Positions 14,812 to 23,827 of a DNA stretch of 33,997 nt are shown piece by piece. The notes below the pieces were generated by a model. That model was not told the DNA's origin and made no database searches. It saw only the letters and a program-made list of their open reading frames with translations. Numbering within the stretch: the stretch's first letter is position 1; each line of letters begins with the position of its first letter. The position numbers were made by a program, and so were the translations under genes. This stretch comes from an uncultured Ruminococcus sp. GTDB lineage: Bacteria; Bacillota; Clostridia; Oscillospirales; CAG-272. The stretch covers positions 1 through 33,997 of the forward strand of contig CACZVC010000021.1 of assembly GCA_902784545.1 (NCBI GenBank), read 5' to 3'.

Positions 14812-15354
14812 TTACAACGGTTTTAACGTGACCTGCCCGTTTTCGTCAAAGACCTCGAACGGCGGCAGGTCGTGTACGGACGATAATCCGAACACGCGCA
14901 GAAAATCCGGCGTTGTTCTGTAAAGCGACGGGCGCCCCGGCGAATCGAGCCTTCCGCAGACCTCGATAAGTCCTTTTTCGAGCAGGGAAGATACGATATA
15001 CGTGCAGTCCACGCCGCGCACCTGCTCGATAAACGATCTCGTCGTCGGCTGATTGTACGCTATTACCGCAAGCACCTCGAGAGAGGCGCGCGATAAATTG
15101 CCGCCGCGGCGTATGCCGAGCGCCTCGCGCACGCAGTCGAGATATTTTTCCGACGTGCAGAGCTGATATTTTCCGTCGAGAAATACGAGCCTTACGCCGC
15201 TTTCGCCGTTGTATTTTTCATTCAGAACGCCTATCGCGTCCTCAAAAGCGTCCTTGTCCGCGCCGGTCGTTTCCATCAGCTTTATTATCTCGACCGGATA
15301 GCCCGCCGCGAAAAGTATCGCTTCTATGGAGGAGGCAAGCTCTTTAATATTCAT
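14812..15354 (-). CDS. scpB: Segregation and condensation protein B
   Basis: The winged-helix partner of the SMC-ScpA condensin complex that compacts and segregates the chromosome. The 180-aa protein has two winged-helix domains: the first at about 5-75 (SIEAILFAAGYPVEIIKL), the second at about 85-165 with the family motif LSRASLEVLAVIAYNQPTTR, then IEQVRGVDC and the end RPSLYRTTPDFLRVFGL. Length is normal. The start overlaps scpA by 11 nt and the stop is 1 nt before the DUF2953 gene. Confidence 0.95.
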   Translation of the reverse strand: MNIKELASSIEAILFAAGYPVEIIKLMETTGADKDAFEDAIGVLNEKYNGESGVRLVFLDGKYQLCTSEKYLDCVREALGIRRGGNLSRASLEVLAVIAYNQPTTRSFIEQVRGVDCTYIVSSLLEKGLIEVCGRLDSPGRPSLYRTTPDFLRVFGLSSVHDLPPFEVFDENGQVTLKPL

Positions 15355-16141
15355 CGTCGTCGAAGGAGCCGCCGTCTTCTTCCGGCTCCGGCTCCGTTCC
15401 CTCCTGTTGTTTTACGTAGTTTTTATTCAGGGAAATATATATATCGTCGTTTTCATCAGGCTCCGAAACGTTTATGCGGCTGACTTTAAGCAGTTCAAGC
15501 ACCGCCATGAACGTCGCCACAAGCTCCGAGCGTGAGGTGCAGCCGTCGAACAGCGACTCGAACCTGCATTTGTCGCGCTTTATAACTTTCCGCAGTACGG
15601 TAACGACCTTTGCGCCCACGGGTACGATCTTACGCCGTATCATCGGGCGCACCATCTGCGCCTCGCGCTGCAAGACCTCCTCCTTTTCGCGGTTGAGAAG
15701 CATACGCGTCATCGCGCGCTGGAGCAAAGCAACGCTGTGCTCGGCTATAAAGCTGTCGTCGGCGGGTATCTCCTCGGTATCCTTTGCAAGCCTGCCGCCG
15801 TACGTGCGTACCATCTCGTCAAGCTCGCCCGCGATCTCCTTCGCGTGCTTGTATTCGATAAGAGCGTTTGCAAGCCGCGTCCTCGGGTCCTCGGTCTGTC
15901 CGTCCTCCTCCTGCCTCGGCAGGAGCATACGGCTTTTTATGAGCATAAGCTCGGACGCCATAACTATGAATTCACCGGCTATGTCCATATCCATTTCGCG
16001 CATCTGATCGAGATATTCCATATACTGATCGAATATAAGCGCTATCGGTATGTCGGTGATGTCGACCTTGTTTTTGTATATCAGAGAGAGGAGCAGGTCG
16101 AGCGGTCCTTCGAAAACCTCTATTTTATACGTAGGTTCCAT
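15344..16141 (-). CDS. scpA: Segregation and condensation protein A (kleisin)
   Basis: The kleisin that closes the SMC ring and binds ScpB. The 265-aa protein starts with the hallmark YKIEVFEGPLDLLLSLIYKN, followed by the helical N-terminal SMC-binding domain with QYMEYLDQMREMDMDIAGEF and the motif MASELMLIKSRMLLP. A C-terminal winged helix lies at about 180-235 (SRSELVATFMAVLELLKVSR). The last 30 residues are acidic. scpA follows the site-2 protease gene with a 1-nt gap and overlaps scpB by 11 nt, a standard scpAB arrangement. Confidence 0.95.
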   Translation of the reverse strand: MEPTYKIEVFEGPLDLLLSLIYKNKVDITDIPIALIFDQYMEYLDQMREMDMDIAGEFIVMASELMLIKSRMLLPRQEEDGQTEDPRTRLANALIEYKHAKEIAGELDEMVRTYGGRLAKDTEEIPADDSFIAEHSVALLQRAMTRMLLNREKEEVLQREAQMVRPMIRRKIVPVGAKVVTVLRKVIKRDKCRFESLFDGCTSRSELVATFMAVLELLKVSRINVSEPDENDDIYISLNKNYVKQQEGTEPEPEEDGGSFDDDEY

Positions 16142-16142
16142 A

Positions 16143-16823
16143 TCAGATCACGCTGAAAATCGGGAGCCGCAGTATAAGCCATATCATACCGTTCGATATC
16201 GGACGGCAGACCCAGCCGATTATGCTGATATCGAAGTAATTCAGAATAAGTATCAGCATAAGAAAGCCGATCCTTATGAACTGCTCGTATTTCATAACGC
16301 CGAAATAAATGCGGTCGGGCAAAAATCCGAAAAGCACGCGCGAGCCGTCGAGCGGCGGCACCGGTATCAGATTGAAGATCGCCAGCGCCAAATTCATATA
16401 GTGGAAAAGGAACAGAAACAGGCTGACGGCTGAGGTGAACGCGTTTTTACTGCCGAGAAACCACTCGAACGGAACGTAAAGCAGAACGCCGATAACGGAT
16501 AAAATAAGGTTGGATAAGGGACCCGCGGCGGCGGATATCACCATACCGCTTTTCGGATGCTTGAAATTGCGCGTCATTATCGGCACAGGCTTCGCCCAGC
16601 CGATACCTACAAGAAGCATTGCGACCGCGCCGAACGGATCGAGGTGCTTGAAGGGGTTGAGCGTAAGTCTGCCCATGTTCTTCGCCGTGTCGTCGCCCAG
16701 CTTGTGCGCCGCGTAAGCGTGCGCGCATTCGTGGAAAGAGAGGGAGAAGAGCACGACCGGGATGCTTAAAAGTATCTGTATCAGATAACTCGGGTTTGTA
16801 AAATTGCTTAAATTAAATAACAT
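16143..16823 (-). CDS. Site-2 protease family zinc metalloprotease (M50B)
   Basis: A polytopic intramembrane metalloprotease. The 226-aa protein has about five or six hydrophobic segments. The zinc site is HECAH (31-35) in the first helix region, and the third ligand is Asp159 in NLIPVPPLDGSRV. It has the compact SREBP-protease-like form without a PDZ domain, matching the YwhC group in Bacillus, whose substrate is not established. It sits between lysA (11-nt gap) and scpA (1-nt gap). In many Clostridia a gene of this group also precedes scpA, so the order is conserved rather than chance. Confidence 0.92.
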   Translation of the reverse strand: MLFNLSNFTNPSYLIQILLSIPVVLFSLSFHECAHAYAAHKLGDDTAKNMGRLTLNPFKHLDPFGAVAMLLVGIGWAKPVPIMTRNFKHPKSGMVISAAAGPLSNLILSVIGVLLYVPFEWFLGSKNAFTSAVSLFLFLFHYMNLALAIFNLIPVPPLDGSRVLFGFLPDRIYFGVMKYEQFIRIGFLMLILILNYFDISIIGWVCRPISNGMIWLILRLPIFSVI

Positions 16824-16834
16824 AATATCACCGT

Positions 16835-18013
16835 TTATAATTCGTTTTTTGTAAGGTCGTCGAACGATTCGCGCCTGACCGCCAGAGTGTCGGCGCCGTC
16901 CCTTACCGTTACGATCGGGGGCTTGGGGATCCTGTTGTAATGCGACGCCATGGAGTAGTTGTAAGCGCCTGTGACGAGTACGGCTAAAATATCGCCGCGC
17001 TTTGCGCTCTGCATCCTCATCCCCTCGCCTATAAGGTCGCCCGACTCGCAGCAGCGGCCGCCGACGGTGTACTCCTCCGTGCAGGGCAGATTTGCCTTGT
17101 TCGCTATAAGCGCCGTATATTTTGAGGAGTAAAGCGCGTACCTCGGGTTGTCCGGCATACCGCCGTCTACGGAAACGTATGTGCGGAAGCCCGGTATCGT
17201 CTTGACAGAGCCGACGGTATATACCGTCACGCCTGCGGAGGCGACTATGCTTCTGCCCGGCTCCATGAATATCACCGGCGCTTTCATACCGTTTTCCGCG
17301 CAGAACGAATTTATAACGTCCGCGATCTCGCGTATGAACGCGTCGATATCCGGCTCGTCCTGTCCGTCGTAATATCTTACGCCGAAGCCGCCGCCCAGAT
17401 TTATTATACCCGCCTCATAGCCGTATTTTTCTTTTATCAGACGGCTGAAGCCGAGCATTATTTTCGCCGCGCGGCAAAACGGCTCCGACTCGAATATCTG
17501 ACTGCCTATGTGGCAGTGATAGCCGCAAAGCTTTACGTTTTTAAGCGTCAGCGCCTCAGATACTATCCTTTCCGCCGCGCCGGTGTCGATCGACGAGCCG
17601 AATTTGCTGTCTATCCTGCCGGTGTTCACCGCCGCGAACGTGTGCGGATCGATGCCCGGCGTCAGGCGCAGAAGTACGTTCTGTACCCTGCCGAGACCGC
17701 CGGCGATACGGTCCAGCGCGTAAAGCTCCTCCTCGCTGTCAACGACGAAATGACCGATGCCCGCCTTTACGCCGTATTCTATATCCGCGTCCGTCTTGTT
17801 GTTCCCGTGAAAGCACGTTTTTTCTATCGGGAAGCCCGCCTTCTGCGCGGTGTAAAGCTCGCCCGGCGAAACAAGGTCTGTCCCCAACCCCTCGTCGGCT
17901 ATTATCCTGTAAATGCCGACGTATGACAGCGCCTTGCTCGCGAAAAACGGCAAAGAGCCTTCGGGAAAATACTTTTTGAAAGCGGCTTTATATAAACCGC
18001 ACTTGCGGCGCAC
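16835..18013 (-). CDS. lysA: Diaminopimelate decarboxylase
   Basis: A PLP enzyme that decarboxylates meso-diaminopimelate to L-lysine. Numbering from GTG 18013: PLP lysine in FFASKALS (Lys27), HIGS (168-171), GGGFG (207-211), EPGR (251-254) and the substrate-binding CES of GRCCESGDL (322-324), all intact. The start is a problem. Homology clearly continues upstream: the codons before GTG 18013 read GKYGTPLYILDEGE, the usual N-terminal strand of LysA. Yet no ATG, GTG or TTG lies between 18013 and an in-frame TAA at 18143-18145, which is the stop of the upstream gene. True initiation may use a rare codon (CTG or ATT near 18062-18070), or the start is mutated. I list the conventional GTG as the minimum extent. 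Confidence 0.9.
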   Translation of the reverse strand: MRRKCGLYKAAFKKYFPEGSLPFFASKALSYVGIYRIIADEGLGTDLVSPGELYTAQKAGFPIEKTCFHGNNKTDADIEYGVKAGIGHFVVDSEEELYALDRIAGGLGRVQNVLLRLTPGIDPHTFAAVNTGRIDSKFGSSIDTGAAERIVSEALTLKNVKLCGYHCHIGSQIFESEPFCRAAKIMLGFSRLIKEKYGYEAGIINLGGGFGVRYYDGQDEPDIDAFIREIADVINSFCAENGMKAPVIFMEPGRSIVASAGVTVYTVGSVKTIPGFRTYVSVDGGMPDNPRYALYSSKYTALIANKANLPCTEEYTVGGRCCESGDLIGEGMRMQSAKRGDILAVLVTGAYNYSMASHYNRIPKPPIVTVRDGADTLAVRRESFDDLTKNEL

Positions 18014-18142
18014 CTCTCCCTCGTCGAGGATATAAAGCGGCGTGCCGTATTTACCGGCTACTTTCAGAATATGATGCGATATGTTATATCCGCAGCCGTC
18101 GGCGCGTTGTTTTCTCTCGGCGGATACGCCGCCTTTGTCTTT

Positions 18143-18640
18143 TTACGGCGCCGCGACAAGCGCTTTGTAGCCCGATTCTTTGCCGCCGGATATGACGATC
18201 TTGTAAGCGTTTCCGAATTCCGCTCTCAACGAGACCGGATCGATATATCTCGTCAGCTCAACGGGATACACGTTTTCATAATTAGGGTCGATATATTCCG
18301 TTATGATCCTGAATTTAAAAGTAAGGTCAACCGTTTCACCGTCACATTCAAGCTGTTCTTTGTCCCAGACGTTTATTATAACGTCGTCCCGCTTTATCAT
18401 CGACCGGTCGGCGTTCGATACGCCGCCGCTGTATGCGCGGCCGTTTGCGGTGTAGTCGTACACGATAAGACCTATATCCTCGTCAAGCTCGAGCGTTATG
18501 TATAAAGCGATCTCATCTTCACCTACAACGTATTCGCCGGGAAACATCCATTTGTATAACGCTGCCGCGACGAATACCGCGCAAGCAGTTATAACAACGG
18601 CGGCAGATACCGCGATAATTACTATTGCTTTCTTATTCAT
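18143..18640 (-). CDS. Membrane-anchored protein of unknown function
   Basis: No family recognised. The 165-aa protein has an N-terminal hydrophobic segment (about 5-29, IVIIAVSAAVVITACAVFVAAAL) that could be a signal anchor, then an outer domain of about 135 residues with alternating charged and hydrophobic positions, suggesting a beta-sandwich. No strong ribosome binding site precedes the ATG. Its TAA stop lies in the same frame as lysA, 129 nt before that gene's GTG. It sits between the hairpin array behind engB and lysA. Confidence 0.65.
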   Translation of the reverse strand: MNKKAIVIIAVSAAVVITACAVFVAAALYKWMFPGEYVVGEDEIALYITLELDEDIGLIVYDYTANGRAYSGGVSNADRSMIKRDDVIINVWDKEQLECDGETVDLTFKFRIITEYIDPNYENVYPVELTRYIDPVSLRAEFGNAYKIVISGGKESGYKALVAAP

Positions 18641-18651
18641 TACTGATTAAA

Positions 18652-18745
18652 GTGAATTGCCTGACGGCGTGAATTGTGCCTTACGGCACGTGAATTGCCT
18701 GACGGCGTGAATTGTGCCTTACAGCACATGAATTGCACTTCGTGC
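18652..18745. repeat. Array of five tag-plus-hairpin repeats
   Basis: Five units begin with GTGAATT (the last with ATGAATT) at 18652, 18669, 18690, 18707 and 18728. Each is followed by its own small hairpin: GCC-TGAC-GGC (units 1 and 3), GTGCC-TTAC-GGCAC (unit 2), GTGCC-TTAC-AGCAC (unit 4, one mismatch) and GCAC-TTC-GTGC (unit 5). Units alternate in type (1=3, 2~4), suggesting duplication of a two-unit block. The layout matches the array at 54-227 although the tag differs. It starts 2 nt beyond the engB stop codon. Confidence 0.75.
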
Positions 18746-18747
18746 GT

Positions 18748-19332
18748 TTATATACAAACGTTATATATCTGCCGCCACACCTCGTCTTTTCCCGTGCCTT
18801 TAAGGGAGGAAAAAGATATGACCGGCGCGGCGCCGACGTCTTTGTCGGAGCAGAGCGACGATACGGCTTTATCAAGCTCCGTTTTGTTGAGCTTGTCCGC
18901 TTTCGTTCCCACGACGCAGAAAGGCACGCCGCTTTTGTTCATCCAGTCGAGCATCATCCTGTCGTATTCCGTAAGTCCGACTTTGAGATCGACGAGCTGT
19001 AATATCAGAGCGATGTCGGAACAACCCGTAAGATAAGCGTCGACAAGGGAGGAGAAATCCTCTTTTTTTTCATACGACCGCTTCGCGTAGCCGTACCCTG
19101 GAAGATCGGCGAAAATTACTTTGCCGTCTATACCGTAAAAATTGACGGTAACGGTCTTGCCGGGAGATGCGCTTACCCTCGCGAGCGCTTTTCTGTTCAG
19201 CAGCGTGTTTATAAGCGAGCTTTTTCCGACGTTGGAGCGGCCGGAAAAAACTATCTGCGGCAAACCGCCGCGGGGGAACTGCTCCGGCCTGCCCGCGGAA
19301 ATCAGAAGCGACGTATTGTTCAAATTCAGCAT
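18748..19332 (-). CDS. engB: Ribosome biogenesis GTP-binding protein EngB/YsxC
   Basis: An essential GTPase for late 50S assembly. From ATG 19332 the protein has 194 aa with G1 GRSNVGKSS (31-39), G3 DLPGYGYAKR, G4 TKADK and a switch region SPGKTVTVNFY, all typical. I choose ATG 19332 (MLNLNNTSLLIS) rather than an earlier in-frame ATG because the longer form would run 65 nt into lon and adds a non-homologous extension. The lon stop and this start form TGATATG, so translation is probably coupled, as no strong ribosome binding site is visible. The lon-engB order is common in Firmicutes. Confidence 0.95.
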   Translation of the reverse strand: MLNLNNTSLLISAGRPEQFPRGGLPQIVFSGRSNVGKSSLINTLLNRKALARVSASPGKTVTVNFYGIDGKVIFADLPGYGYAKRSYEKKEDFSSLVDAYLTGCSDIALILQLVDLKVGLTEYDRMMLDWMNKSGVPFCVVGTKADKLNKTELDKAVSSLCSDKDVGAAPVISFSSLKGTGKDEVWRQIYNVCI

Positions 19333-19333
19333 A

Positions 19334-21673
19334 TCAGTTTTTTGAAGCGAACGCGTTGCCGAAAACGTCGTCCGCGGTCTTGCACGGTATGAATTCAAGC
19401 GACGATCTTACAGTCGGGTCTATCTCGCGCAGATCGGATATATTGTCGTACGGTATAAGCACGCGCTTTACGCCCGCGGTGTAAGCCGCCATCGTCTTTT
19501 CTTTAAGACCGCCTATCGGCAAAACCCTGCCGCGAAGCGTTATTTCGCCCGTCATCGCCGTGTCGCGCCTTACGGGAGTGCCCGACAGAGCGGAGGCGAC
19601 TGCCGTCATCATCGTAACGCCGGCGCTCGGTCCGTCCTTCGGCACCGCGCCTTCGGGAACGTGTACGTGTATATCCTTCGTTTTGTAAAAGTCGCCCTGT
19701 ATCGCCAGCTTGTCGGCGACCGTGCGTATGTACGTTATAGCCGCGTGTGCGGATTCCTTCATCACGTCGCCGAGCGAGCCGGTAAGCTCCAGCTTGCCCG
19801 TGCCGTCCGTCACCGCCGCCTCGACCTTTAAAAGATCGCCGCCGACCGACGTGTACGCAAGACCGTTCACACAGCCGACCTCGTCCGTATCGTCTATTTT
19901 CTCCGGCGGGAATTTGTGCCCCGGCAGATACGATTCGAGCATTTCCGGCTTTACCGTTACCTTTTTCGCCTTGCCTTCCGCAAGATCGACCGCCGCGCGG
20001 CGCATGACCGTGCCGATTATCCTTTCGAGATTCCGCACTCCCGCCTCGCGCGTGTAGCTGTCTATCATTTCATAAAGCGCTTTGTCGTCTATCGCGAACT
20101 GCGAGGCTTTCAGACCGTGGCGTTTTCTCTGTTTCGGTATAAGATGCTTTTTCGCTATCGTGAATTTTTCGTTTCTCGTGTACGTTTCAAGCTCTATCAC
20201 GTCCATCCTGTCGAGCAGGGCGCGCGGTATCGTGTCCGTCGTGTTCGCCGTGCATATGAACATACATTGAGAAAGGTCGACCGGCATTTCCACAAAATGG
20301 TCGCGGAAGGTCGAGTTCTGCTCTCCGTCGAGCACTTCAAGCATCGCCGACGCCGGATCGCCGTGCAGATCGCTGCACATTTTGTCTATTTCGTCAAGCA
20401 GTATAAGCGGATTCATCGAGCCGGCGGTTATAATCGCGTTTATTATCCTGCCCGGCATCGCGCCGACGTAAGTCTTTCTGTGTCCCCTTATATCCGCCTC
20501 GTCGCGTATGCCGCCGAGAGAGGCGCGCACGAATTTGCGTCCCGTCGCCTCCGCGACTGACGAAGCTATCGAAGTCTTGCCCACACCGGGAGGTCCGACG
20601 AGGCAGAGTATCGGGCTTTTCGCGCCGGGATTGAGCTGTTTTACCGCCAGAAATTCAAGTATGCGCTTTTTTACGTTCTCCATGCCGCTGTGGTCGCGGT
20701 CGAGTATCTTTCTCGCGGCTTCGATATCCGCCTTATCCTTCGTGTATATGCCCCACGGGATATCGAACACCGTGTCGAGATAGTTGCGCAGAACCGAGCT
20801 TTCCGCCGAGGTGTACGGCGATTTGGACAGCTTTTTTATCTCCTTCTGCACCTTTTCGCGGTTTTCGCCCTCTATCTTCGACTTTTCGAGCAGGTCGAGA
20901 TATTCCGCTATCTCCTCGTCCTCCTCGTCAAGCTCCTCCTCTATCGCCTTTATCTGCTCGCGCAGGTAGTAGTCGCGCTGGTTTTTGTCCATCGCTTCCT
21001 TTACCTTCGTTCTTATCTTCATTTCCGTCTGCAATATCTCTTTTTCCGCGCCGAGCAGGGAAAGCAGGAGCTTTGCGCGCGCCTCGGGATCGAATTCGGA
21101 CAAAACGAGCTGTTTGTCGCGCGGCCTTACCAGTATGTTCGCCGCTATGAAATCGCAGAGCTGAGGCAAAGACGTCATGGCGTTCATAAGCAGAAGTATC
21201 TGCCGCGACAGCTTGGCGTTGAACTGAGTCGTTTCCTCCGCGGCGTCGCAGAGAGCGCGGCGAAGCGCCTCGTCGTTTTCGGAAACAGCGCCGTCCGGCA
21301 TTATCTCGCGCGCTATAAGCTGTGCGCGTATCATGCGTCTCGCCATGACGAAAGGACCGGACACCGCGCGGTACCCGCCCTCGAAAAGCACTCTCACCGT
21401 GCCGTCCGCGCCTTTGACGGACTGCTTGATCTTCGCAACTGTACCGACGCGGCAGAGATCCTCCTCCGTCGGTCTGTCGGCTGACAGATCGCTCTGATAA
21501 ACGATGAAAACGAATCCGTCCGACCCGTTCGCGTCGTCAAACGCGTTTTTGCATATATCCCTCGTCAGTTCGAGATTCACCGTAATACCCGGAAACGTGA
21601 CCGTCCCCCTCACGGGGATGCACGGGATCACCGTGCCGGGCATCGGCTGCATATATTTTTCGTTATAAGACAT
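19334..21673 (-). CDS. lon: ATP-dependent protease Lon
   Basis: Cytosolic AAA+ serine protease for misfolded and regulatory proteins. The 779-aa protein has the N-terminal substrate domain (about 12-200), a coiled coil with an acidic run (about 215-285), the AAA+ module with Walker A GPPGVGKT (360-367) and Walker [10 protein letters not shown] (about 423-431), and the protease domain with catalytic Ser683 in PKDGPSAG and Lys724 in GGLKEK. All are intact and the length is normal. An AGAGG lies about 13 nt before the ATG, rather far. No clear heat-shock operator (CIRCE) is visible upstream. It is followed by engB. Confidence 0.97.
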   Translation of the reverse strand: MSYNEKYMQPMPGTVIPCIPVRGTVTFPGITVNLELTRDICKNAFDDANGSDGFVFIVYQSDLSADRPTEEDLCRVGTVAKIKQSVKGADGTVRVLFEGGYRAVSGPFVMARRMIRAQLIAREIMPDGAVSENDEALRRALCDAAEETTQFNAKLSRQILLLMNAMTSLPQLCDFIAANILVRPRDKQLVLSEFDPEARAKLLLSLLGAEKEILQTEMKIRTKVKEAMDKNQRDYYLREQIKAIEEELDEEDEEIAEYLDLLEKSKIEGENREKVQKEIKKLSKSPYTSAESSVLRNYLDTVFDIPWGIYTKDKADIEAARKILDRDHSGMENVKKRILEFLAVKQLNPGAKSPILCLVGPPGVGKTSIASSVAEATGRKFVRASLGGIRDEADIRGHRKTYVGAMPGRIINAIITAGSMNPLILLDEIDKMCSDLHGDPASAMLEVLDGEQNSTFRDHFVEMPVDLSQCMFICTANTTDTIPRALLDRMDVIELETYTRNEKFTIAKKHLIPKQRKRHGLKASQFAIDDKALYEMIDSYTREAGVRNLERIIGTVMRRAAVDLAEGKAKKVTVKPEMLESYLPGHKFPPEKIDDTDEVGCVNGLAYTSVGGDLLKVEAAVTDGTGKLELTGSLGDVMKESAHAAITYIRTVADKLAIQGDFYKTKDIHVHVPEGAVPKDGPSAGVTMMTAVASALSGTPVRRDTAMTGEITLRGRVLPIGGLKEKTMAAYTAGVKRVLIPYDNISDLREIDPTVRSSLEFIPCKTADDVFGNAFASKN

Positions 21674-21749
21674 TTGTTAAGTTAACCTCTTTTTGTATTG
21701 ATAAAAACCAGTTTACCATACTTTTATAAATATATATAGTGCAAAAATG

Positions 21750-22277
21750 TTAATTCTGTTCTTTTTTCTCCTTTGCGTATCTTTCGAGCACGCGCACAGC
21801 GGGGACCGCGAGAAACGCGATCACGCCGCCTGCAACACAGCCTGTCATTAACGGGTAGTGCGTATATTCGACGAGCTTTAAATATTCGTCGTTCGGCGTG
21901 ACGAAGAACTGCCCGACGTATTTGCAGAGCAGATAAAGCGGCACGTAAAACGACAGAACACCCAAAGCGTCGGACATAAGCAAACCGTATTCGTGCTTCG
22001 TCGTAAGCCATACGAGAACAAACGACAAAGCGGCGGAAAACAGGATCATACCGTAAACGCCGATATGCTGATAAGGCAGTATAAGACAGTCGCAAAGCAG
22101 CGCCGCGGCGGAAAACAAAGCCGCCACGAGCGTTTTTTTGCACAGATTGAGCGTAAGGGAATACGCGGCGGCGACGGCGACGCCGAAGCCGAAGCCCACG
22201 TATCCGAGCCGTATTATGACCGCCTGCAAAGCGAGGACGGCGGCTGATACGATGATGTATTTAAGAGCTTTTTTCAT
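21750..22277 (-). CDS. Small polytopic membrane protein of unknown function
   Basis: Not recognised. The 175-aa protein has about five hydrophobic segments over its whole length (near 6-25, 28-45, 50-68, 75-92, 102-122, 145-165) and a basic, charged C-terminus (RYAKEKKEQN). Size and topology recall MreD or ECF-transporter S components, but no signature supports either. Its ATG overlaps the stop codon of the DUF4091 gene by one base (TAATG), so it is coupled to it as third gene of the operon led by the M55 peptidase gene. Confidence 0.65.
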   Translation of the reverse strand: MKKALKYIIVSAAVLALQAVIIRLGYVGFGFGVAVAAAYSLTLNLCKKTLVAALFSAAALLCDCLILPYQHIGVYGMILFSAALSFVLVWLTTKHEYGLLMSDALGVLSFYVPLYLLCKYVGQFFVTPNDEYLKLVEYTHYPLMTGCVAGGVIAFLAVPAVRVLERYAKEKKEQN

Positions 22278-23818
22278 TATAACGACGCTTCCTCCGCCGC
22301 CTGCAAAAGCCTGATATGCGCGAATTCCACGTCGTCCGGGTCGTCGTCGTAATCCGTGAACGACCGCGTAAGTCCCGCGCTTATCGCCTCCGCCTCCGCG
22401 GGGTTTTTCTTCTCAACTATCTTCAACAGCTCGTATTCGACAATACCCTCCGCCGTCGCCAGAAGCCTTGTCGAAGGCGTGACGCGGTTGTTTTCCTTAT
22501 CATAATAGACGATAAAGCCGTCGCCCTTGAAGCGCGCCGAAGGCGACGTTCCGTATAAGCTCGTCTCCGACCAGTAGTTATAGCCCCAGTGCAGAAAGCC
22601 CTGTATCTTTCTCTTGTAGCACGCCCAGCTCATAAGTCTGCTGTGAACGTGCGGATGGTCGATGAATTTGTTGAGCCACCACGCCTCCTCGGGGAAACAG
22701 CAGGAATATACCCATAATTCCTTGCCCTCCGCCCTCATTCTGTCATAGTAGTCCGCGCCCGGCTCGTATACGTTTATGCGCGGTATATACGTGTCTATGT
22801 GACCCTGCAAGCCGAGTCCCGACGGATGCTCGTCAAGCGGCTCGCCGCACTTTACGCCCGGCGCCGCCCTGCGGCAGATCTCTCTCGCCCATATCCAGCA
22901 GTCCGTGTAATGCGGCTCGTCCTGAAGTCTGAACTGAAGCATACCGAGGATGCCTTTTTTCTCGAAAAACTTATAAATACCGTTGAAATAGGCGTAAAGC
23001 CACGCTTCCGCCTCGGGCGTTTTGTATCTGACGTTTATGACTTTGCCGTCGTAATCTATCATCGGAAGCACGTCGCCGTTTACGCTCGCTATTATCGAGC
23101 GCACGGCGAAACGCTTGACCGGCACGTTTTTCATCATAAAGTCGACGTATTTTTCGACGAACGTGAAATCAAGCTCCCATTCCGTCTCCGATACGCGCCT
23201 GCTGTTCGCGTCCGTCAGAAACGGTATGACGATTATATCTATACTGTTGTTCCGTATCATTGTAAGCGATTCGGCGTACGACATAAGGAATTTGTCGCGC
23301 GCCTCGCCGTATCTTTCGCCCGCCGCCTGAGTGTACGGGTCGAGGAAATATTCAAGGCAGAATTCCGCCTTGTCCGCGTCAGGCACGGTAACGCCGTAAA
23401 CTCTGACGGAGCAGGGGAACGTAAATTCGCCCGCGGTCGTAGACACAACAGCGTCGAACGTGCAGAGCCCGGACAAAGCCTCGGCTTTGACGTCGGCGAC
23501 CACCCATATGCTCTGCGAGCATTCCGCCTTCACATCGCACGTTTTCGCGTCGGACAGTATATCGGGATACTCGCCGTCGTTATACTTTATAAAGTCCTGA
23601 TAATAATAACGCACGTCGCCCTCGTTTAAAATAAACGGAGCGGAAAAGTTTTTAAACGATACTGAGTTTATCGTAAAATCCGCGTGATCGCGCAGGACGA
23701 GCTGACCCGTGCAAGGCGCGTTTTTGGCGCCGTGAAGACAAAGGCGGTTTGTATCGTTCATTTTTTCGCGCGTGTTTTTGAAAACGTCGTACGCGCTGTT
23801 TCTCGTGTAAATATACAT
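22277..23818 (-). CDS. DUF4091 / GH123-type glycosidase-like protein
   Basis: Probably a glycosidase of the GH123 type; known members release GalNAc or related amino sugars by substrate-assisted catalysis using an Asp-Glu pair. The 513-aa protein has a beta-sandwich N-terminal part (about 25-145) and a TIM-barrel part (about 150-480) with FRLQDEPHYTDCWIW holding the Asp300-Glu301 pair, then LHWGYNYWS near residue 410 and a C-terminal RLLATAEGIVEYELLKIVE as in DUF4091. There is no signal peptide, so it is cytoplasmic. AGGTGATAG precedes the ATG. It lies 9 nt after the M55 peptidase gene. Confidence 0.82.
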   Translation of the reverse strand: MYIYTRNSAYDVFKNTREKMNDTNRLCLHGAKNAPCTGQLVLRDHADFTINSVSFKNFSAPFILNEGDVRYYYQDFIKYNDGEYPDILSDAKTCDVKAECSQSIWVVADVKAEALSGLCTFDAVVSTTAGEFTFPCSVRVYGVTVPDADKAEFCLEYFLDPYTQAAGERYGEARDKFLMSYAESLTMIRNNSIDIIVIPFLTDANSRRVSETEWELDFTFVEKYVDFMMKNVPVKRFAVRSIIASVNGDVLPMIDYDGKVINVRYKTPEAEAWLYAYFNGIYKFFEKKGILGMLQFRLQDEPHYTDCWIWAREICRRAAPGVKCGEPLDEHPSGLGLQGHIDTYIPRINVYEPGADYYDRMRAEGKELWVYSCCFPEEAWWLNKFIDHPHVHSRLMSWACYKRKIQGFLHWGYNYWSETSLYGTSPSARFKGDGFIVYYDKENNRVTPSTRLLATAEGIVEYELLKIVEKKNPAEAEAISAGLTRSFTDYDDDPDDVEFAHIRLLQAAEEASL

Positions 23819-23827
23819 ACTATCACC

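Noticed and set aside
18652..18745. CRISPR array or REP element
   Set aside because: Repeat and spacer are too short for CRISPR; the unit is not the known REP palindrome. Listed as a repeat array instead.
19332..19398. Longer N-terminus for EngB from ATG 19398
   Set aside because: It would lie inside lon and adds residues not seen in the family; ATG 19332 gives a normal start and the TGATATG junction.
20690..21484. Plus-strand ORF of 264 codons opposite lon
   Set aside because: Arg/Leu/Tyr-rich composition typical of antisense reading in a GC-rich gene; lon is unmistakable on the other strand.
22799..23629. Plus-strand ORF of 276 codons opposite the GH123-like gene
   Set aside because: Antisense shadow with Arg-rich, low-complexity sequence and no start signal.
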